Shown piece after piece: positions 1 through 8,203 of a DNA stretch of 64,000 nt. The DNA lies in the NCBI GenBank assembly GCA_963974485.1, contig CAXBBS010000009.1, positions 1-64,000 of the forward strand, read 5' to 3'. Position 1 is the stretch's first letter. Every line of letters starts with the position of its first letter. The DNA is from JAALKW01 sp963974485. Its GTDB lineage: Bacteria > Pseudomonadota > Gammaproteobacteria > Legionellales > Legionellaceae. A program made the translations under genes and the position numbers. Below the pieces are notes generated by a model. The model made no database searches, was not told where the DNA came from, and worked only from the letters and a program-made list of their open reading frames with translations.

Positions 1-223
1 TACCCTATCCCCGCCGAGAGTCAACGCCTTTTTCCACTTTTTTTGAACTTTATTTCATTTATTTTTCAAACACATCCATTTTTGGACAGCATTATCTCAA
101 AATGGAAAAATGCCGCTCGAAAGTACTTAAAATTATGGATTAGATAACGAAAATACGTAGCCCCAACCGTCAGTCAGCAACTCCACAAACTTATTCCATA
201 CCGCTGCTGATCTTGCCATGAAA
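1..223. other. Non-coding flank left of the IS element
   Basis: I recognise nothing here. The stretch is AT-rich with several T runs. The only long open frame over its right edge runs antisense to the transposase remnant and looks like a shadow. Confidence 0.4.
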
Positions 224-242
224 TGACGGACACCCTACTAAG
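224..242 (+). repeat. IS3 left terminal inverted repeat
   Basis: It starts TGACGGACACCC and matches the reverse complement of 1269-1287 with about four mismatches. It lies 28 bp before the OrfA start codon, the usual arrangement in this family. Confidence 0.7.
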
Positions 243-270
243 AGAGTAAAATCTAAAGTAGAGGTGAAAA

Positions 271-570
271 ATGGATACTATAAAATCAGAACAAAAAATT
301 ACCAGAAAGAAATATAGCCCCCAATTTAAAGATCTTGCCCTTGAGCGATCCGAAACAGAGAGTGTCCACCAGGTATCTAAAGATCTGGGACTTGCCGAGT
401 CACTTTTATATTCATGGAAAGCGCAGAAAAAAAAAGGTGGCGATTCAATTGAAAAACAGAAGCTACAGCATGCTGAAGTTTCTCGGTTAAAGCGCGAAGT
501 TTCTCGACTTGCCGAGGAAAATGCCTTTCTATAAAAAGCAGCGGCGTACTTTGCCAAGGAATCCAAGTGA
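271..570 (+). pseudogene. IS3-family transposase OrfA, nonsense-interrupted
   Basis: The first 87 codons encode an OrfA-type DNA-binding protein: a helix-turn-helix region, then a Leu/Arg-rich coiled-coil segment ending LAEENAFL. TAA at 532-534 then interrupts the frame. Reading on gives KAAAYFAKESK and a second stop at 568-570, which is the conserved OrfA C-terminus. A single AAA-to-TAA change at the usual Lys-Lys position explains the break. The start has a plausible Shine-Dalgarno (AGAGGTG) a few bases upstream. The product would lack only its last dozen residues, but no functional OrfB exists to partner it. Confidence 0.85.
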
Positions 571-951
571 GGTACGGCATGATTAAGGTGCTTATTCACA
601 TCAGGAAAATTCAAGGTCGTACTCATGTGCCGTTTGTTAAACGTATCTATCAGTGGTTATTATGCTTGGCTGAATCGAGCTCCATCATTACGTGATGAGG
701 CGAATATGAAGTTGACCCACAAAATTAAAATAATATTTGATGATGAGAAGTCACGTGCTGGTGCTCCTCGAATAGCTAGACGCCTGAAAGCCGAAGGTGA
801 ATTAGTTAGTCGAGATCATGTTGCTCGTATCATGAAATTTAATGGTTGGCGTGCTCGGGCGGCAAAAAAAGTCAAGACAACCACCAACAGTAATCATCGG
901 TTACCCGTCGCACCTTATTTATTAAACCAATATTTTTCAGCCAAAAAACCA
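567..951 (+). pseudogene. IS3-family transposase OrfB, 5' portion
   Basis: An open frame from ATG 625 encodes the N-terminal part of OrfB: CRLLNVSISGYYAWLNR, the HTH_21-like region with RAGAPRIARRLK, and NSNHRLPVAP just before the rve integrase core. Similarity stops near 951 (after FSAKKPQ), exactly where the DDE catalytic domain should begin, and the frame closes at 1014 with unrelated residues. Upstream of 625 the expected start, a GTG overlapping the OrfA stop, can be joined only by assuming two compensating indels. The OrfB N-terminus therefore also looks frameshifted. Confidence 0.8.
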
Positions 952-1201
952 CAAGAGACTCACTACCTCGTGAAAGATTCCGGGACTTCCAAGTCCCCGA
1001 AATCAACTCGCTAACGTGAGCAGTGTTTTGGCCTCGACTGTCCTGCGTTCGACATTTTTTCGCTACGCGACAGGAAAAATGTCTACCACAATGATTCTAC
1101 GCCCTCTAAAGATTTTGTTAACATCCCTCCGGGCTGATTAAAAAAATCTCGGGCTATCTCAGACTACACACCTCGGCTTTCAGCCTTCCCTGGCGCGCAG
1201 C
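952..1201. other. Unidentified hairpin-containing segment inside OrfB
   Basis: About 250 bp replace the roughly 400 bp expected for the integrase core. The segment is not recognisable as transposase in any frame. It holds two strong hairpins: 982-997 (7-bp perfect stem, 2-nt loop) and 1051-1083 (9-bp outer stem, with a 4-bp TCGC/GCGA stem inside). This could be a small inserted repeat or a deletion scar. I cannot assign it to a known family. Confidence 0.5.
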
Positions 1202-1273
1202 GATCGAAAACGGCTTCACTCGACGATTGGTTATGAAAGCCCTGAGTCGTTTGAAATTAAAATGGTCGCTTAG
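1202..1273 (+). pseudogene. IS3-family transposase OrfB, 3' terminal fragment
   Basis: One frame reads DRKRLHSTIGYESPESFE and then KMVA before a TAG at 1271-1273. The RKRLHSTIGY.SPE.FE signature is the classic end of IS3 OrfB proteins. It overlaps the start of the right inverted repeat, as expected. It is in the same orientation as the 5' half, showing that both pieces come from one element. Confidence 0.85.
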
Positions 1274-1892
1274 TGAGGTGTCTGTTTTTTCGGGGCAAGA
1301 TCAAATTAAAACAGGTGCTTAATTCGGAGTGTAAATCATTCGCTGCGGTGTAGGCTTTGTCTTTTTTTCTATCTTGTAATGCATTAGCTTTAACTTTTAA
1401 TTGATACAAATGGTGGGCAATACCAAACATCCCTTTGTCTAAAGAAGCATTTTTTTGTTTATCATCAACTTTCCTATCCGTACCAAATAAAGCATGTTGT
1501 TCTTTTTTTGTAATGCGTTTAAATATAAGTTCTTGACCCTTAAGTTCTAACATCATAATTCTTGGCACACAAGCGGATAAGGCTTGTCCGCTAGACGAGC
1601 TCATGCATCTAAGTCTCTCTACAATATGTATTAGCAACCCAGGAGTTGTGTCGTTTACTATGGTGGATATAACTTCCGCCGAAGATTGATCTTGGTGACC
1701 GTCTATACCATCGGGCTCCAAAAACTGCTGACGCATAAGTAGCACCTCAGCTAAACCATAAAATATTTCTTCTGCTTCAAGGTACCGGGCGTTTGGATTG
1801 TTCGTCATAGATATAAGCAGACTTTCCGCCCCAGAAACCTTACCTTCAAGTTCTTTTAAATTCATGTTGTAAAATTTATCTCGGCTTGGCAT
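1257..1892 (-). CDS. Orphan protein with C-terminus rewritten by an IS end
   Basis: This 211-residue soluble protein is not recognised. It is Leu/Glu/Lys-rich, apparently mostly helical, with no signal peptide or membrane segment visible. The ATG at 1892 has an AAGGA Shine-Dalgarno 7 nt away and a consensus promoter upstream. Its last nine or so codons (…NRHLTKRPF) lie in and beyond the right inverted repeat of the IS3 element and are antisense to the OrfB tail. The natural C-terminus has therefore been cut off and replaced by IS-derived residues. It could be a truncated effector or another accessory protein. The strong promoter and SD suggest it is still expressed. Confidence 0.7.
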   Translation of the reverse strand: MPSRDKFYNMNLKELEGKVSGAESLLISMTNNPNARYLEAEEIFYGLAEVLLMRQQFLEPDGIDGHQDQSSAEVISTIVNDTTPGLLIHIVERLRCMSSSSGQALSACVPRIMMLELKGQELIFKRITKKEQHALFGTDRKVDDKQKNASLDKGMFGIAHHLYQLKVKANALQDRKKDKAYTAANDLHSELSTCFNLILPRKNRHLTKRPF

Positions 1893-1925
1893 GTTGAAAT
1901 CCTTAAATCCATTGATTGATAATTA

Positions 1926-1953
1926 ATTATACATCATGACCAATTCCTGTCAA
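1926..1953 (-). promoter_or_regulatory. Consensus sigma-70 promoter of the 1892 gene
   Basis: Read on the minus strand, TTGACA (1953-1948) and TATAAT (1931-1926) are both perfect hexamers with a 16-bp spacer. Transcription would start about 25-30 nt before the ATG at 1892, leaving room for the AAGGA Shine-Dalgarno. Confidence 0.75.
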
Positions 1954-2158
1954 CATAAAGCCTGTTTTTTGTCGTAACAATGTGAAGATGTCCACCAAGT
2001 CGATGTATAGACACATGCGTCTATTAATTATAGAAAAACGATTTCGTAATCACTTTAAAGCAAAAGCATGCGTTTTTCACCTTCTACTAAGTTATACATT
2101 AGTAGACAGTGGGAAAATCCCTTAAGTGGGTTGGCTGTTCCACTATTCTTCAAAAACA

Positions 2159-2227
2159 ATGAAAGAAGATTTGAATAACATCAAGCCATCCAGTGATGAT
2201 ACGGAGCCAGAGCCGAGGCCACGTTAA
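2159..2227 (+). pseudogene. 3' relic of a paralogue of the downstream repeat protein
   Basis: This frame ends KPSSDDTEPEPRPR then stop. The gene at 2316-4934 ends KPSSDDSDPGPRP then stop, preceded by a similar KENLGN segment. The DNA matches closely over about 65 bp in the same orientation. Upstream the frame stays open only to 2126 and has no repeats. The simplest reading is a tandem duplication whose first copy was lost except for its last codons. Confidence 0.8.
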
Positions 2228-2251
2228 GTAGATTGCTTTGCAAGACGCTTA

Positions 2252-2282
2252 TTGCGACCAATATTAAATCACCTGCTATAAT
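2252..2282 (+). promoter_or_regulatory. Possible sigma-70 promoter of the 2316 gene
   Basis: A perfect TATAAT at 2277-2282 is preceded by TTGCGA at 2252-2257. The 19-bp spacing is longer than ideal, so only the -10 box is convincing. It lies 33 nt before the ATG, with GGAAT as a weak Shine-Dalgarno. Confidence 0.45.
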
Positions 2283-2315
2283 CTAATTAACTTATACAAT
2301 CAATTGGAATAACTC

Positions 2316-4934
2316 ATGAACACCTTAGGCCCTCATGTTATTTTTTCTGATTCGCATCCAACCTCGTGGTGTTATTTTAAATTAGATCTGGGCAATGCGG
2401 AAAAACCTATCTCTTTTTATACAGCGCCTTATACTACCTCTGGTGGCGACGTAACATGGACCGAATCACCCCTGAAAGATAAGTCCCCGATTTATCTTTA
2501 TGACACCCAAGAGCAAAAACCAAGTTGCTATGTGATAGACGCCAATGTGCTATATGACGTTCCACTACAAAAGCTCGCTCGACAGCCACATGTCAACGCC
2601 ATGAGAAAAATCACCCTGGAAAGCCATGAAATTACCAGGCGCTTAGCCAACGGGAAAAAAGCCCGTGATTACGCGGTAAGGGTTGAACACTACCCCGAAC
2701 CAGATAATCTTACTGAATTATTAAATCATCTACCTGAACTTCCCATCACAGAGCCCGTAGCAACAACCCCTGCACCTAGTACCCCTTTTGTATCCTCAGA
2801 TGATGCGAAAGCCATGCTCGAAGTGACGCAGTGCATTCAGGTAGCAAGTCAAGCTGATTGCCCAACCGAAATAAACAAAGGGTGCATGTACGTATGGAAA
2901 ACGGGTGAAACATGGGCGTTTAACGTGAATTTTCTAGGGGATTTAAAAACAGGCGCGTTTGACAAAACCTTAGACCGTGATGTTATTAAAAAATTAAATA
3001 CCCAACCTTTGGGTAATATCACTCCCGAGATTGATTCAATACAACATCATCTAAACCGCCCTTATTTAAACTTAACACCTCATCAGCAAGCGATACTTGT
3101 TGCGACCATGACACCTGATTGGCCATTAACAGCGGAAATAAGCCCCGACCAACAAATTCAGGTCTGCCGAGCTATCGTAGGGGGTTCCGCTCTTGCTGAA
3201 GATACGCCACAGAGTACAGAAATCAATAGTAATATTAACGCCTTTAGGCCTTATTTATTTCCTTCAACCATCAATCGCTTGTATGGACATAACGCTTTAT
3301 TCACATCAGCACCGGCCCCAAAAATTGCAGATATTATTTTATATACGGACTACTTACTCATGGGCGCGGCGCAAGCATTGGGCGATAAAGCCGCGTTTAC
3401 TATCCACTCTCCACCCAAGAGCAGTGATGTGATTTGCGGTCAATTAGCAGGAGCTGATAATCAATCCAGGCTTATATACCAAGGACTTTCTGAAGGTCGA
3501 AGCGAGCTTTTTCAGTTTATTATGCGCGCCGAGATGCAAGGCATGGAGGCTATGCCTATCGGAGATTTAATACAAATGGAGCCTCTTCTTCGTGCGGTCA
3601 TGGAGCCATCAGAGCAAGGGCATGCCTTCATGGACCTTTCAAACGACCTCATTGCCTCCATCGCTGCTCAGCAAAATATCACGCAGAATGCGGCTAAATA
3701 CAGACTAAAAGACACATGTGAGCGTATGATAATTCAAGCACGTAAAACGGCGTTGATACGATTACTTAGCATGCCGCAAGAAGCGGCGATTAGAGCGCTC
3801 CAAGCAAGTACAAATGAAGATTTAAACAGTTTAATTCAATGTTTTTTTAATCCGGATGACGCAGCCCAGGCTAAATTTAATTCTATGATTCAACATCAAT
3901 ATCCAGATGCTGCAGACGCCCTGACTACACTTCATGAAGCTAACCTGCTCACAGGTGAATCAGCCCAAGCCAATTTTAATGCGGTGGTTCAACATCAAAG
4001 CCCACGCGCTCTTGCAGACACCCTTACTGCACTTCATCGCGCGGGCCTACTCACAGGTGAATCAGCCCAGGCTAATTTTGCTGCAGTGGTTCAACATCAA
4101 AACCCACGCTTTGTCGCAGACGCCCTGACTATACTTCATGAAAAGGACCTGCTCACAGGTGACTCAGCCCAGGCTAATCGTGATGCGGTGGTCCGACATC
4201 AAAACCCAAGTGGTGCTGCTGAAGCCCTTATTCAACTTCACTGCGCTGACCTTTTATCCGGCGCGCAAGGGCAGGCTAATCGTGAAGCCGCGCTCAAACA
4301 TGAAGACCCAAATGGTGCTGCTGAAGCCCTTATTCAACTTCACCGCGCTGACCTTTTATCCGACGCGCAAGGGCAGGCTAATCGTGAAGCCGCGCTCAAA
4401 CACTACAGCCCAGATGCTATTGCCTCTGTCCTTTGCACGCTTAACCAAGCTGGCCTTTTAATCGGAGAGCAAGGGCAGGCTAATCGTGATGCTCTGGCCC
4501 AACATCCAGACCCACACTATGTTGCAAAAGCCCTTACTCAACTTCTTCAAACTGACCTGCTAACAAATGAATCAGCCCAAGCTAACTTCGATGCTGTGGC
4601 TCAACATCAAGAGGAAGAGGATGTTGCAAACGCCCTTATTCAACTTTATAAAGCCGGCCTACTCACGGGTGACTCAGCTCAGGCGAATTTTAATGCAGTG
4701 ATTCAACATGAATACCCAGACGCTGTTGCAAACGCCCTGATTCAACTTCATGAAGCTGGCCTGCTCACGGGTGACGTAGCTCAGGCTAATCGTGATGCTG
4801 TGGCTCAGAGTCAAAACCCACTAACGAAGACAAAAACTTTAATCAAAAATAATTTAACCCAAAATAAAATCAAAGAAAATTTGGGTAACTTAAAGCCATC
4901 AAGTGATGATAGTGATCCAGGGCCGAGGCCATAG
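2316..4934 (+). CDS. 872-aa orphan with ten ~34-residue repeats, effector-like
   Basis: The function is unknown. The N-terminal ~500 residues have no motif I recognise. From about residue 515 to 835 there are ten tandem units of 33-35 residues with a pattern like QANxxAVxQHxxPxxVAxALxxLHxAxLLTG. This is probably a helical solenoid resembling ankyrin/TPR-type scaffolds. Some neighbouring units (around 4240-4400) are nearly identical in DNA, so the array is still being remodelled. The C-terminus is short, acidic and polar (KPSSDDSDPGPRP) and also occurs in the relic at 2159-2227, which suggests it matters, perhaps as a secretion tail. No signal peptide is visible. The gene stands alone, followed at 4938 by a T run and convergent tyrS. 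Confidence 0.75.
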   Translation: MNTLGPHVIFSDSHPTSWCYFKLDLGNAEKPISFYTAPYTTSGGDVTWTESPLKDKSPIYLYDTQEQKPSCYVIDANVLYDVPLQKLARQPHVNAMRKITLESHEITRRLANGKKARDYAVRVEHYPEPDNLTELLNHLPELPITEPVATTPAPSTPFVSSDDAKAMLEVTQCIQVASQADCPTEINKGCMYVWKTGETWAFNVNFLGDLKTGAFDKTLDRDVIKKLNTQPLGNITPEIDSIQHHLNRPYLNLTPHQQAILVATMTPDWPLTAEISPDQQIQVCRAIVGGSALAEDTPQSTEINSNINAFRPYLFPSTINRLYGHNALFTSAPAPKIADIILYTDYLLMGAAQALGDKAAFTIHSPPKSSDVICGQLAGADNQSRLIYQGLSEGRSELFQFIMRAEMQGMEAMPIGDLIQMEPLLRAVMEPSEQGHAFMDLSNDLIASIAAQQNITQNAAKYRLKDTCERMIIQARKTALIRLLSMPQEAAIRALQASTNEDLNSLIQCFFNPDDAAQAKFNSMIQHQYPDAADALTTLHEANLLTGESAQANFNAVVQHQSPRALADTLTALHRAGLLTGESAQANFAAVVQHQNPRFVADALTILHEKDLLTGDSAQANRDAVVRHQNPSGAAEALIQLHCADLLSGAQGQANREAALKHEDPNGAAEALIQLHRADLLSDAQGQANREAALKHYSPDAIASVLCTLNQAGLLIGEQGQANRDALAQHPDPHYVAKALTQLLQTDLLTNESAQANFDAVAQHQEEEDVANALIQLYKAGLLTGDSAQANFNAVIQHEYPDAVANALIQLHEAGLLTGDVAQANRDAVAQSQNPLTKTKTLIKNNLTQNKIKENLGNLKPSSDDSDPGPRP
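3860..4815 (+). repeat. In-frame tandem ~102-bp coding repeats
   Basis: About nine to ten units of 99-105 bp encode the QAN…LLTG repeats. Phrases such as GGGCAGGCTAATCGTGA and CCTTATTCAACTTCA recur along the array. The units are contiguous, diverge mostly at the third base and keep the frame, so this is a protein repeat and not a CRISPR array. Confidence 0.85.
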
Positions 4935-5002
4935 GGCTCTTTTTTTTGAAAAATTTTCATCATCAATTAAACCTGTCACTTTAATTCACCACTCGAGGCT
5001 TG

Positions 5003-6208
5003 CTACACCTGAACCAAGACTAGCCTCGCCAGCCGCCGTTTTCCGACCTGAATTAAGTACGTGCTATCTAACGGTAATATGAGCTTAGTATCTTCAACTT
5101 TTTGCTCATCCACGCGTACGGCACCGCTACGAATTAAACGCATGGCTTCCGACGTACTCGCAACCAACTCAATCTGCTTTAAAAGTTGAGGCAGAAAAAC
5201 CGGCTCTGCAAGCTCTAACGTCTGTAACGGCAGATCTTCAGGGATAATTTTTTTTTGAAAACGCTCAATAAAATCTTGCCGTGCACGAGATCCTGCCTCA
5301 TCCGAGTGAAAACGTGCGACAATTTCTTCTGCAAACGCGAGTTTAACATCACGTGGGTTACCACCTGCAGCCACATCCTCTTGCCATTGCTTGATTTCAG
5401 CGTTGGTTTTAAAACTTAAACAATCAATGTAACGCCACATCAGCTCATCCGACACCGACATGATTTTTCCAAACATAGTATCTGCTGGCTCATGAATTCC
5501 GATGTAATTATCCAGTGATTTAGACATTTTTTTCACGCCATCTAAACCTTCGATCAATGGCATGAGCATCACAACCTGGGGTTCAAGCCTACGTTCTTTT
5601 TGTAATTCACGTCCCATCAATACATTAAATTTTTGATCGGTTCCACCCAGCTCGACATCAGCATCCAACGCAACCGAGTCATACCCTTGAATCAGTGGGT
5701 ATAAGAACTCATGCAAGGCAATCGGCTGACCGGCCTGGTAACGCTTACTAAAATCATCACGCTCCAGCATTTGGGCCACGGTATGGGTTTGAGCTAATTG
5801 AATCAAATCAGCAGCACTGAGCTTATTTAACCACGATGAGTTAAACACGACTTTGGTTTTAGCCGGATCTAATATTTTAAACACTTGCTCTTGGTATGTT
5901 TTTGCATTGATAACCACTTGTTCAGGCGTAAGCGGCACGCGTGTTGCAGATTTGCCCGTTGGATCACCAATGGTTGCCGTAAAATCACCAATTAAAAATA
6001 AAATCTCATGCCCTAAAAGCTGAAATTGACGCAGTTTATTAATTAATACGGTATGCCCCAAATGCAAATCAGGTGCCGTAGGATCAAATCCTGCTTTGAT
6101 TTTAAGCGGTATACCTTTTTTTAATTTATCGGCTAAAGCATCCATCGGAAGGACTTCTTCAACACCACGCAACAGCTCTTCTGGGATCGTACCCGCTTCT
6201 TTTATCAC
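5003..6208 (-). CDS. tyrS: Tyrosyl-tRNA synthetase
   Basis: It charges tRNA-Tyr with tyrosine in the cytoplasm. The class I Rossmann signatures are clear: HLGH (residues 49-52) as the HIGH motif and KMSKS (227-231). LGGTDQKFN at about 187-195 is the conserved tyrosine/ATP-site stretch. A C-terminal S4-like RNA-binding domain occupies about 335-401. The 401-residue length fits bacterial TyrRS. The start is GTG at 6208, supported by AGGA 7 nt upstream. It lies back to back with the M23 endopeptidase gene, an arrangement common in gammaproteobacteria. Confidence 0.97.
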   Translation of the reverse strand: MIKEAGTIPEELLRGVEEVLPMDALADKLKKGIPLKIKAGFDPTAPDLHLGHTVLINKLRQFQLLGHEILFLIGDFTATIGDPTGKSATRVPLTPEQVVINAKTYQEQVFKILDPAKTKVVFNSSWLNKLSAADLIQLAQTHTVAQMLERDDFSKRYQAGQPIALHEFLYPLIQGYDSVALDADVELGGTDQKFNVLMGRELQKERRLEPQVVMLMPLIEGLDGVKKMSKSLDNYIGIHEPADTMFGKIMSVSDELMWRYIDCLSFKTNAEIKQWQEDVAAGGNPRDVKLAFAEEIVARFHSDEAGSRARQDFIERFQKKIIPEDLPLQTLELAEPVFLPQLLKQIELVASTSEAMRLIRSGAVRVDEQKVEDTKLILPLDSTYLIQVGKRRLARLVLVQV

Positions 6209-6241
6209 TGACTTATCCTTTAATAGATTACTCTAAATAGA

Positions 6242-6270
6242 TTGACCTAAGTTCTTCCAGACGGTATCTT
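6242..6270 (+). promoter_or_regulatory. Sigma-70 promoter of the M23 endopeptidase gene
   Basis: TTGACC (6242-6247) and TATCTT (6265-6270) are separated by exactly 17 bp, within the 98-bp gap divergent from tyrS. Confidence 0.6.
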
Positions 6271-6327
6271 AGCTCGGATATTTGCTCCAGGCCATCCCTT
6301 ATTTTTATGAGCACAGCCAAGGTCCGT

Positions 6328-7665
6328 ATGAAAGCACTTTCGATTTTACTGTTCAAACGTTTAGCCGCTTATCAAAAAGTTGTAATTTTTACTGCTGTTA
6401 CGCTTGTTGTATTGGCTTCTTTTGGGATAATAAAAACTTACACGCACACGAATCAGGCCACTGATTCTATACATGAAACACTGTGTTTACCCGATTCAAC
6501 CACGATACCTCCCATTGAACCACTCGATCCAGACGAAGCACTCTGGCAAGAAATTACAACGCAACCCGGCGATTCACTCGCACTTATTTTTAAGCGCATG
6601 GATCTTAGTCCATCCATATTACATGCCGTCATGGATAAAAATCCTGAAGCACATGCATTAACACATCTTCAGCCCAATCAGCGTATCAAATTTTTAATTC
6701 ACGACCATCAATTAGAACAACTTATCTTAACGCTCAGCCCAACACGAACACTCACCGTCCGACGTGACGAAAACGAAAATACTTATGCCACAAAAATTCA
6801 TACTGAAAAAACGTATATTCAAATACTTTCAGCAACAGGCATTGTCCATAATTCGCTTTATATCACAGCGAAACAATACCATATCCCTTACACGCTTATT
6901 CGACAAATGACTGATATTTTAGGTTGGGAAATGAATTTTACACGCGACATTCGTGAGGGCGATCAGTTTACTATTATCTATGAGGCTCATTACATTGAAA
7001 ACGAATTAACACATACCGGCGATATTCTTGCCGTATCGTATACCAGTCAAGGCCATACGCACCAAGCCATTCAGCATAAAAGTGCCGAATACGGTGTAGG
7101 TTATTTTACCCCTAAAGGCACCAGTGTCAGAAAAGCATTTTCTCGTTATCCATTACAATTTAGCTATATTAGCTCCATGTTTAATTTATCAAGAATGCAT
7201 CCTGTATTAAAACAACGACGTCCGCATAAAGGTGTCGATCTCGCAGCGCCTATGGGCACGCCGATTCGCGCAACCAGTAACGGTCGAGTCATCAGTATTG
7301 GGTATGAAAATGGTTACGGGAACAAAATAAAACTGCAACACCCAGGTAATTATACCTCCATTTATGGACACATGCTTAAATTTAAAAAAGGTCTCTCCCG
7401 CGGTGCACACGTTAAGCGCGGCGATATTATCGGTTATGTTGGGCAAACAGGCCTGGCAACAGGGCCTCATTGCCACTATGAACTTCGCCTCAATGATAGA
7501 CCGCTTAACCCATCCACGGTAAAACTCCCGCAAGCCTTTTCAGTACCTGCGAAAGAACTTGCTGAATTCAAAATGCATGCCGCAACACAGATTGCGCAAC
7601 TTCAACGATATGAAACCGCAAATATTGCGCGAATAGAAACAGAAGAGACTCAAAAAATTAGCTAA
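6328..7665 (+). CDS. mepM: M23 family murein DD-endopeptidase (MepM-like)
   Basis: A membrane-anchored cell-wall hydrolase predicted to cut peptidoglycan cross-links in the periplasm. One N-terminal membrane segment (about residues 17-37) is followed by a LysM/OapA-like region, a Csd3-like middle domain and a C-terminal lysostaphin-type M23 domain. Zinc ligands are visible as HKGVD (His and Asp) and HCH near the end (GPHCHYELR). I chose ATG 6328 because AAGG lies 5 nt before it. An in-frame ATG at 6307 would add seven residues but lacks a Shine-Dalgarno. It ends 4 bp from the convergent SpmB-like gene. Confidence 0.9.
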   Translation: MKALSILLFKRLAAYQKVVIFTAVTLVVLASFGIIKTYTHTNQATDSIHETLCLPDSTTIPPIEPLDPDEALWQEITTQPGDSLALIFKRMDLSPSILHAVMDKNPEAHALTHLQPNQRIKFLIHDHQLEQLILTLSPTRTLTVRRDENENTYATKIHTEKTYIQILSATGIVHNSLYITAKQYHIPYTLIRQMTDILGWEMNFTRDIREGDQFTIIYEAHYIENELTHTGDILAVSYTSQGHTHQAIQHKSAEYGVGYFTPKGTSVRKAFSRYPLQFSYISSMFNLSRMHPVLKQRRPHKGVDLAAPMGTPIRATSNGRVISIGYENGYGNKIKLQHPGNYTSIYGHMLKFKKGLSRGAHVKRGDIIGYVGQTGLATGPHCHYELRLNDRPLNPSTVKLPQAFSVPAKELAEFKMHAATQIAQLQRYETANIARIETEETQKIS

Positions 7666-7669
7666 AAAA

Positions 7670-8203
7670 TCAACTAAAAAAATAACGACACACATAAACC
7701 GACGCTAAAACACCCGCAAGATCGGCTAAAAGCCCGGCAGGAATCGCATGGCGTGTGCGACGAATACCGACAGCACCAAAATAAACAGCGACCACATAAA
7801 ACGTTGTCTCTGTACTTCCCATCATGGTTGCCGCTGTTTTTGAGATAAACGAATCACCACCATGCGTCCGCATCAGATCGGCAGTCACCCCCATCGAAGC
7901 GCTGCCCGAGAATGGCCTTATCAAGGCAAGCGGCAAGACTTCATGCGGTATGCCTAATGCTGCCAGATATGGCGCAAAAACTCGCGAAATCACATCAAAA
8001 AAACCAGATGCTCGAAGCATGCCCACAGCCACCATCATCGCCACCAAATACGGAATCAAACTAACACTGAGCTCAAAACCTTGTTTGGCACCGGTAATAA
8101 ATGCATCGAACGTATCAACTTTTTTAACTGTCGCATAAAGCGGTATGCCAACAACAAAAAACAACATAATCCAGTTAAGTAACTCCGAAAGAAAAACACC
8201 CAT
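7670..8203 (-). CDS. spmB: SpmB-like nucleoside-recognition (Gate) membrane protein
   Basis: 177 residues with several hydrophobic helices and the Gate-domain phrases IPYLVAMMVAVGMLRASG and RPFSGSASMGV. SpmB affects spore maturation in Bacillus. In non-sporulating proteobacteria the role is unclear, probably small-molecule transport in the inner membrane. The ATG overlaps the stop of the SpmA-like gene by one base (TAATG), so the two are probably translationally coupled and may act as one unit. Confidence 0.85.
   Translation of the reverse strand: MGVFLSELLNWIMLFFVVGIPLYATVKKVDTFDAFITGAKQGFELSVSLIPYLVAMMVAVGMLRASGFFDVISRVFAPYLAALGIPHEVLPLALIRPFSGSASMGVTADLMRTHGGDSFISKTAATMMGSTETTFYVVAVYFGAVGIRRTRHAIPAGLLADLAGVLASVYVCRYFFS

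Larger units (their letters stand above)
224..1287 (+). mobile_element. Decayed IS3-family insertion sequence
   Basis: The ends form an imperfect inverted repeat: 224-242 pairs with 1269-1287 at about 15 of 19 positions, and the left end starts with the TG typical of IS3 elements. Between them lie an OrfA-like helix-turn-helix protein with a nonsense codon, the N-terminal half of OrfB, about 250 bp of unrelated sequence, and the last 23 codons of OrfB. The catalytic integrase core is absent, so the copy cannot move by itself. Target-site duplications could not be identified because the right end has diverged. Confidence 0.85.
1893..2315. other. 423-bp intergenic region with a gene relic
   Basis: It holds the divergent promoter at 1926-1953, a 23-codon relic of a repeat-protein gene at 2159-2227, and a promoter-like pair before the gene at 2316. 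The rest (about 1960-2150) shows nothing I recognise beyond stop-rich AT sequence. Confidence 0.6.

Noticed and set aside
174..626. 150-residue minus-strand frame over the IS element
   Set aside because: It is antisense to OrfA and its composition (Ser/Phe-rich) is that of a shadow frame. No family signature or start signal is seen.
1021..1100. Possible rRNA, tRNA or group II intron piece in the IS insert
   Set aside because: Hairpins are present, but I found no tRNA T-loop, rRNA or intron domain V/VI signature.
3860..4815. Regular ~102-bp repeats as a possible CRISPR or satellite
   Set aside because: They encode in-frame protein repeats with third-base divergence, so selection is on the protein.
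4921..4950. Intrinsic terminator after the 2316 gene
   Set aside because: There is a T run, but the only stem beside it is 3-4 bp, too weak to list as a terminator.
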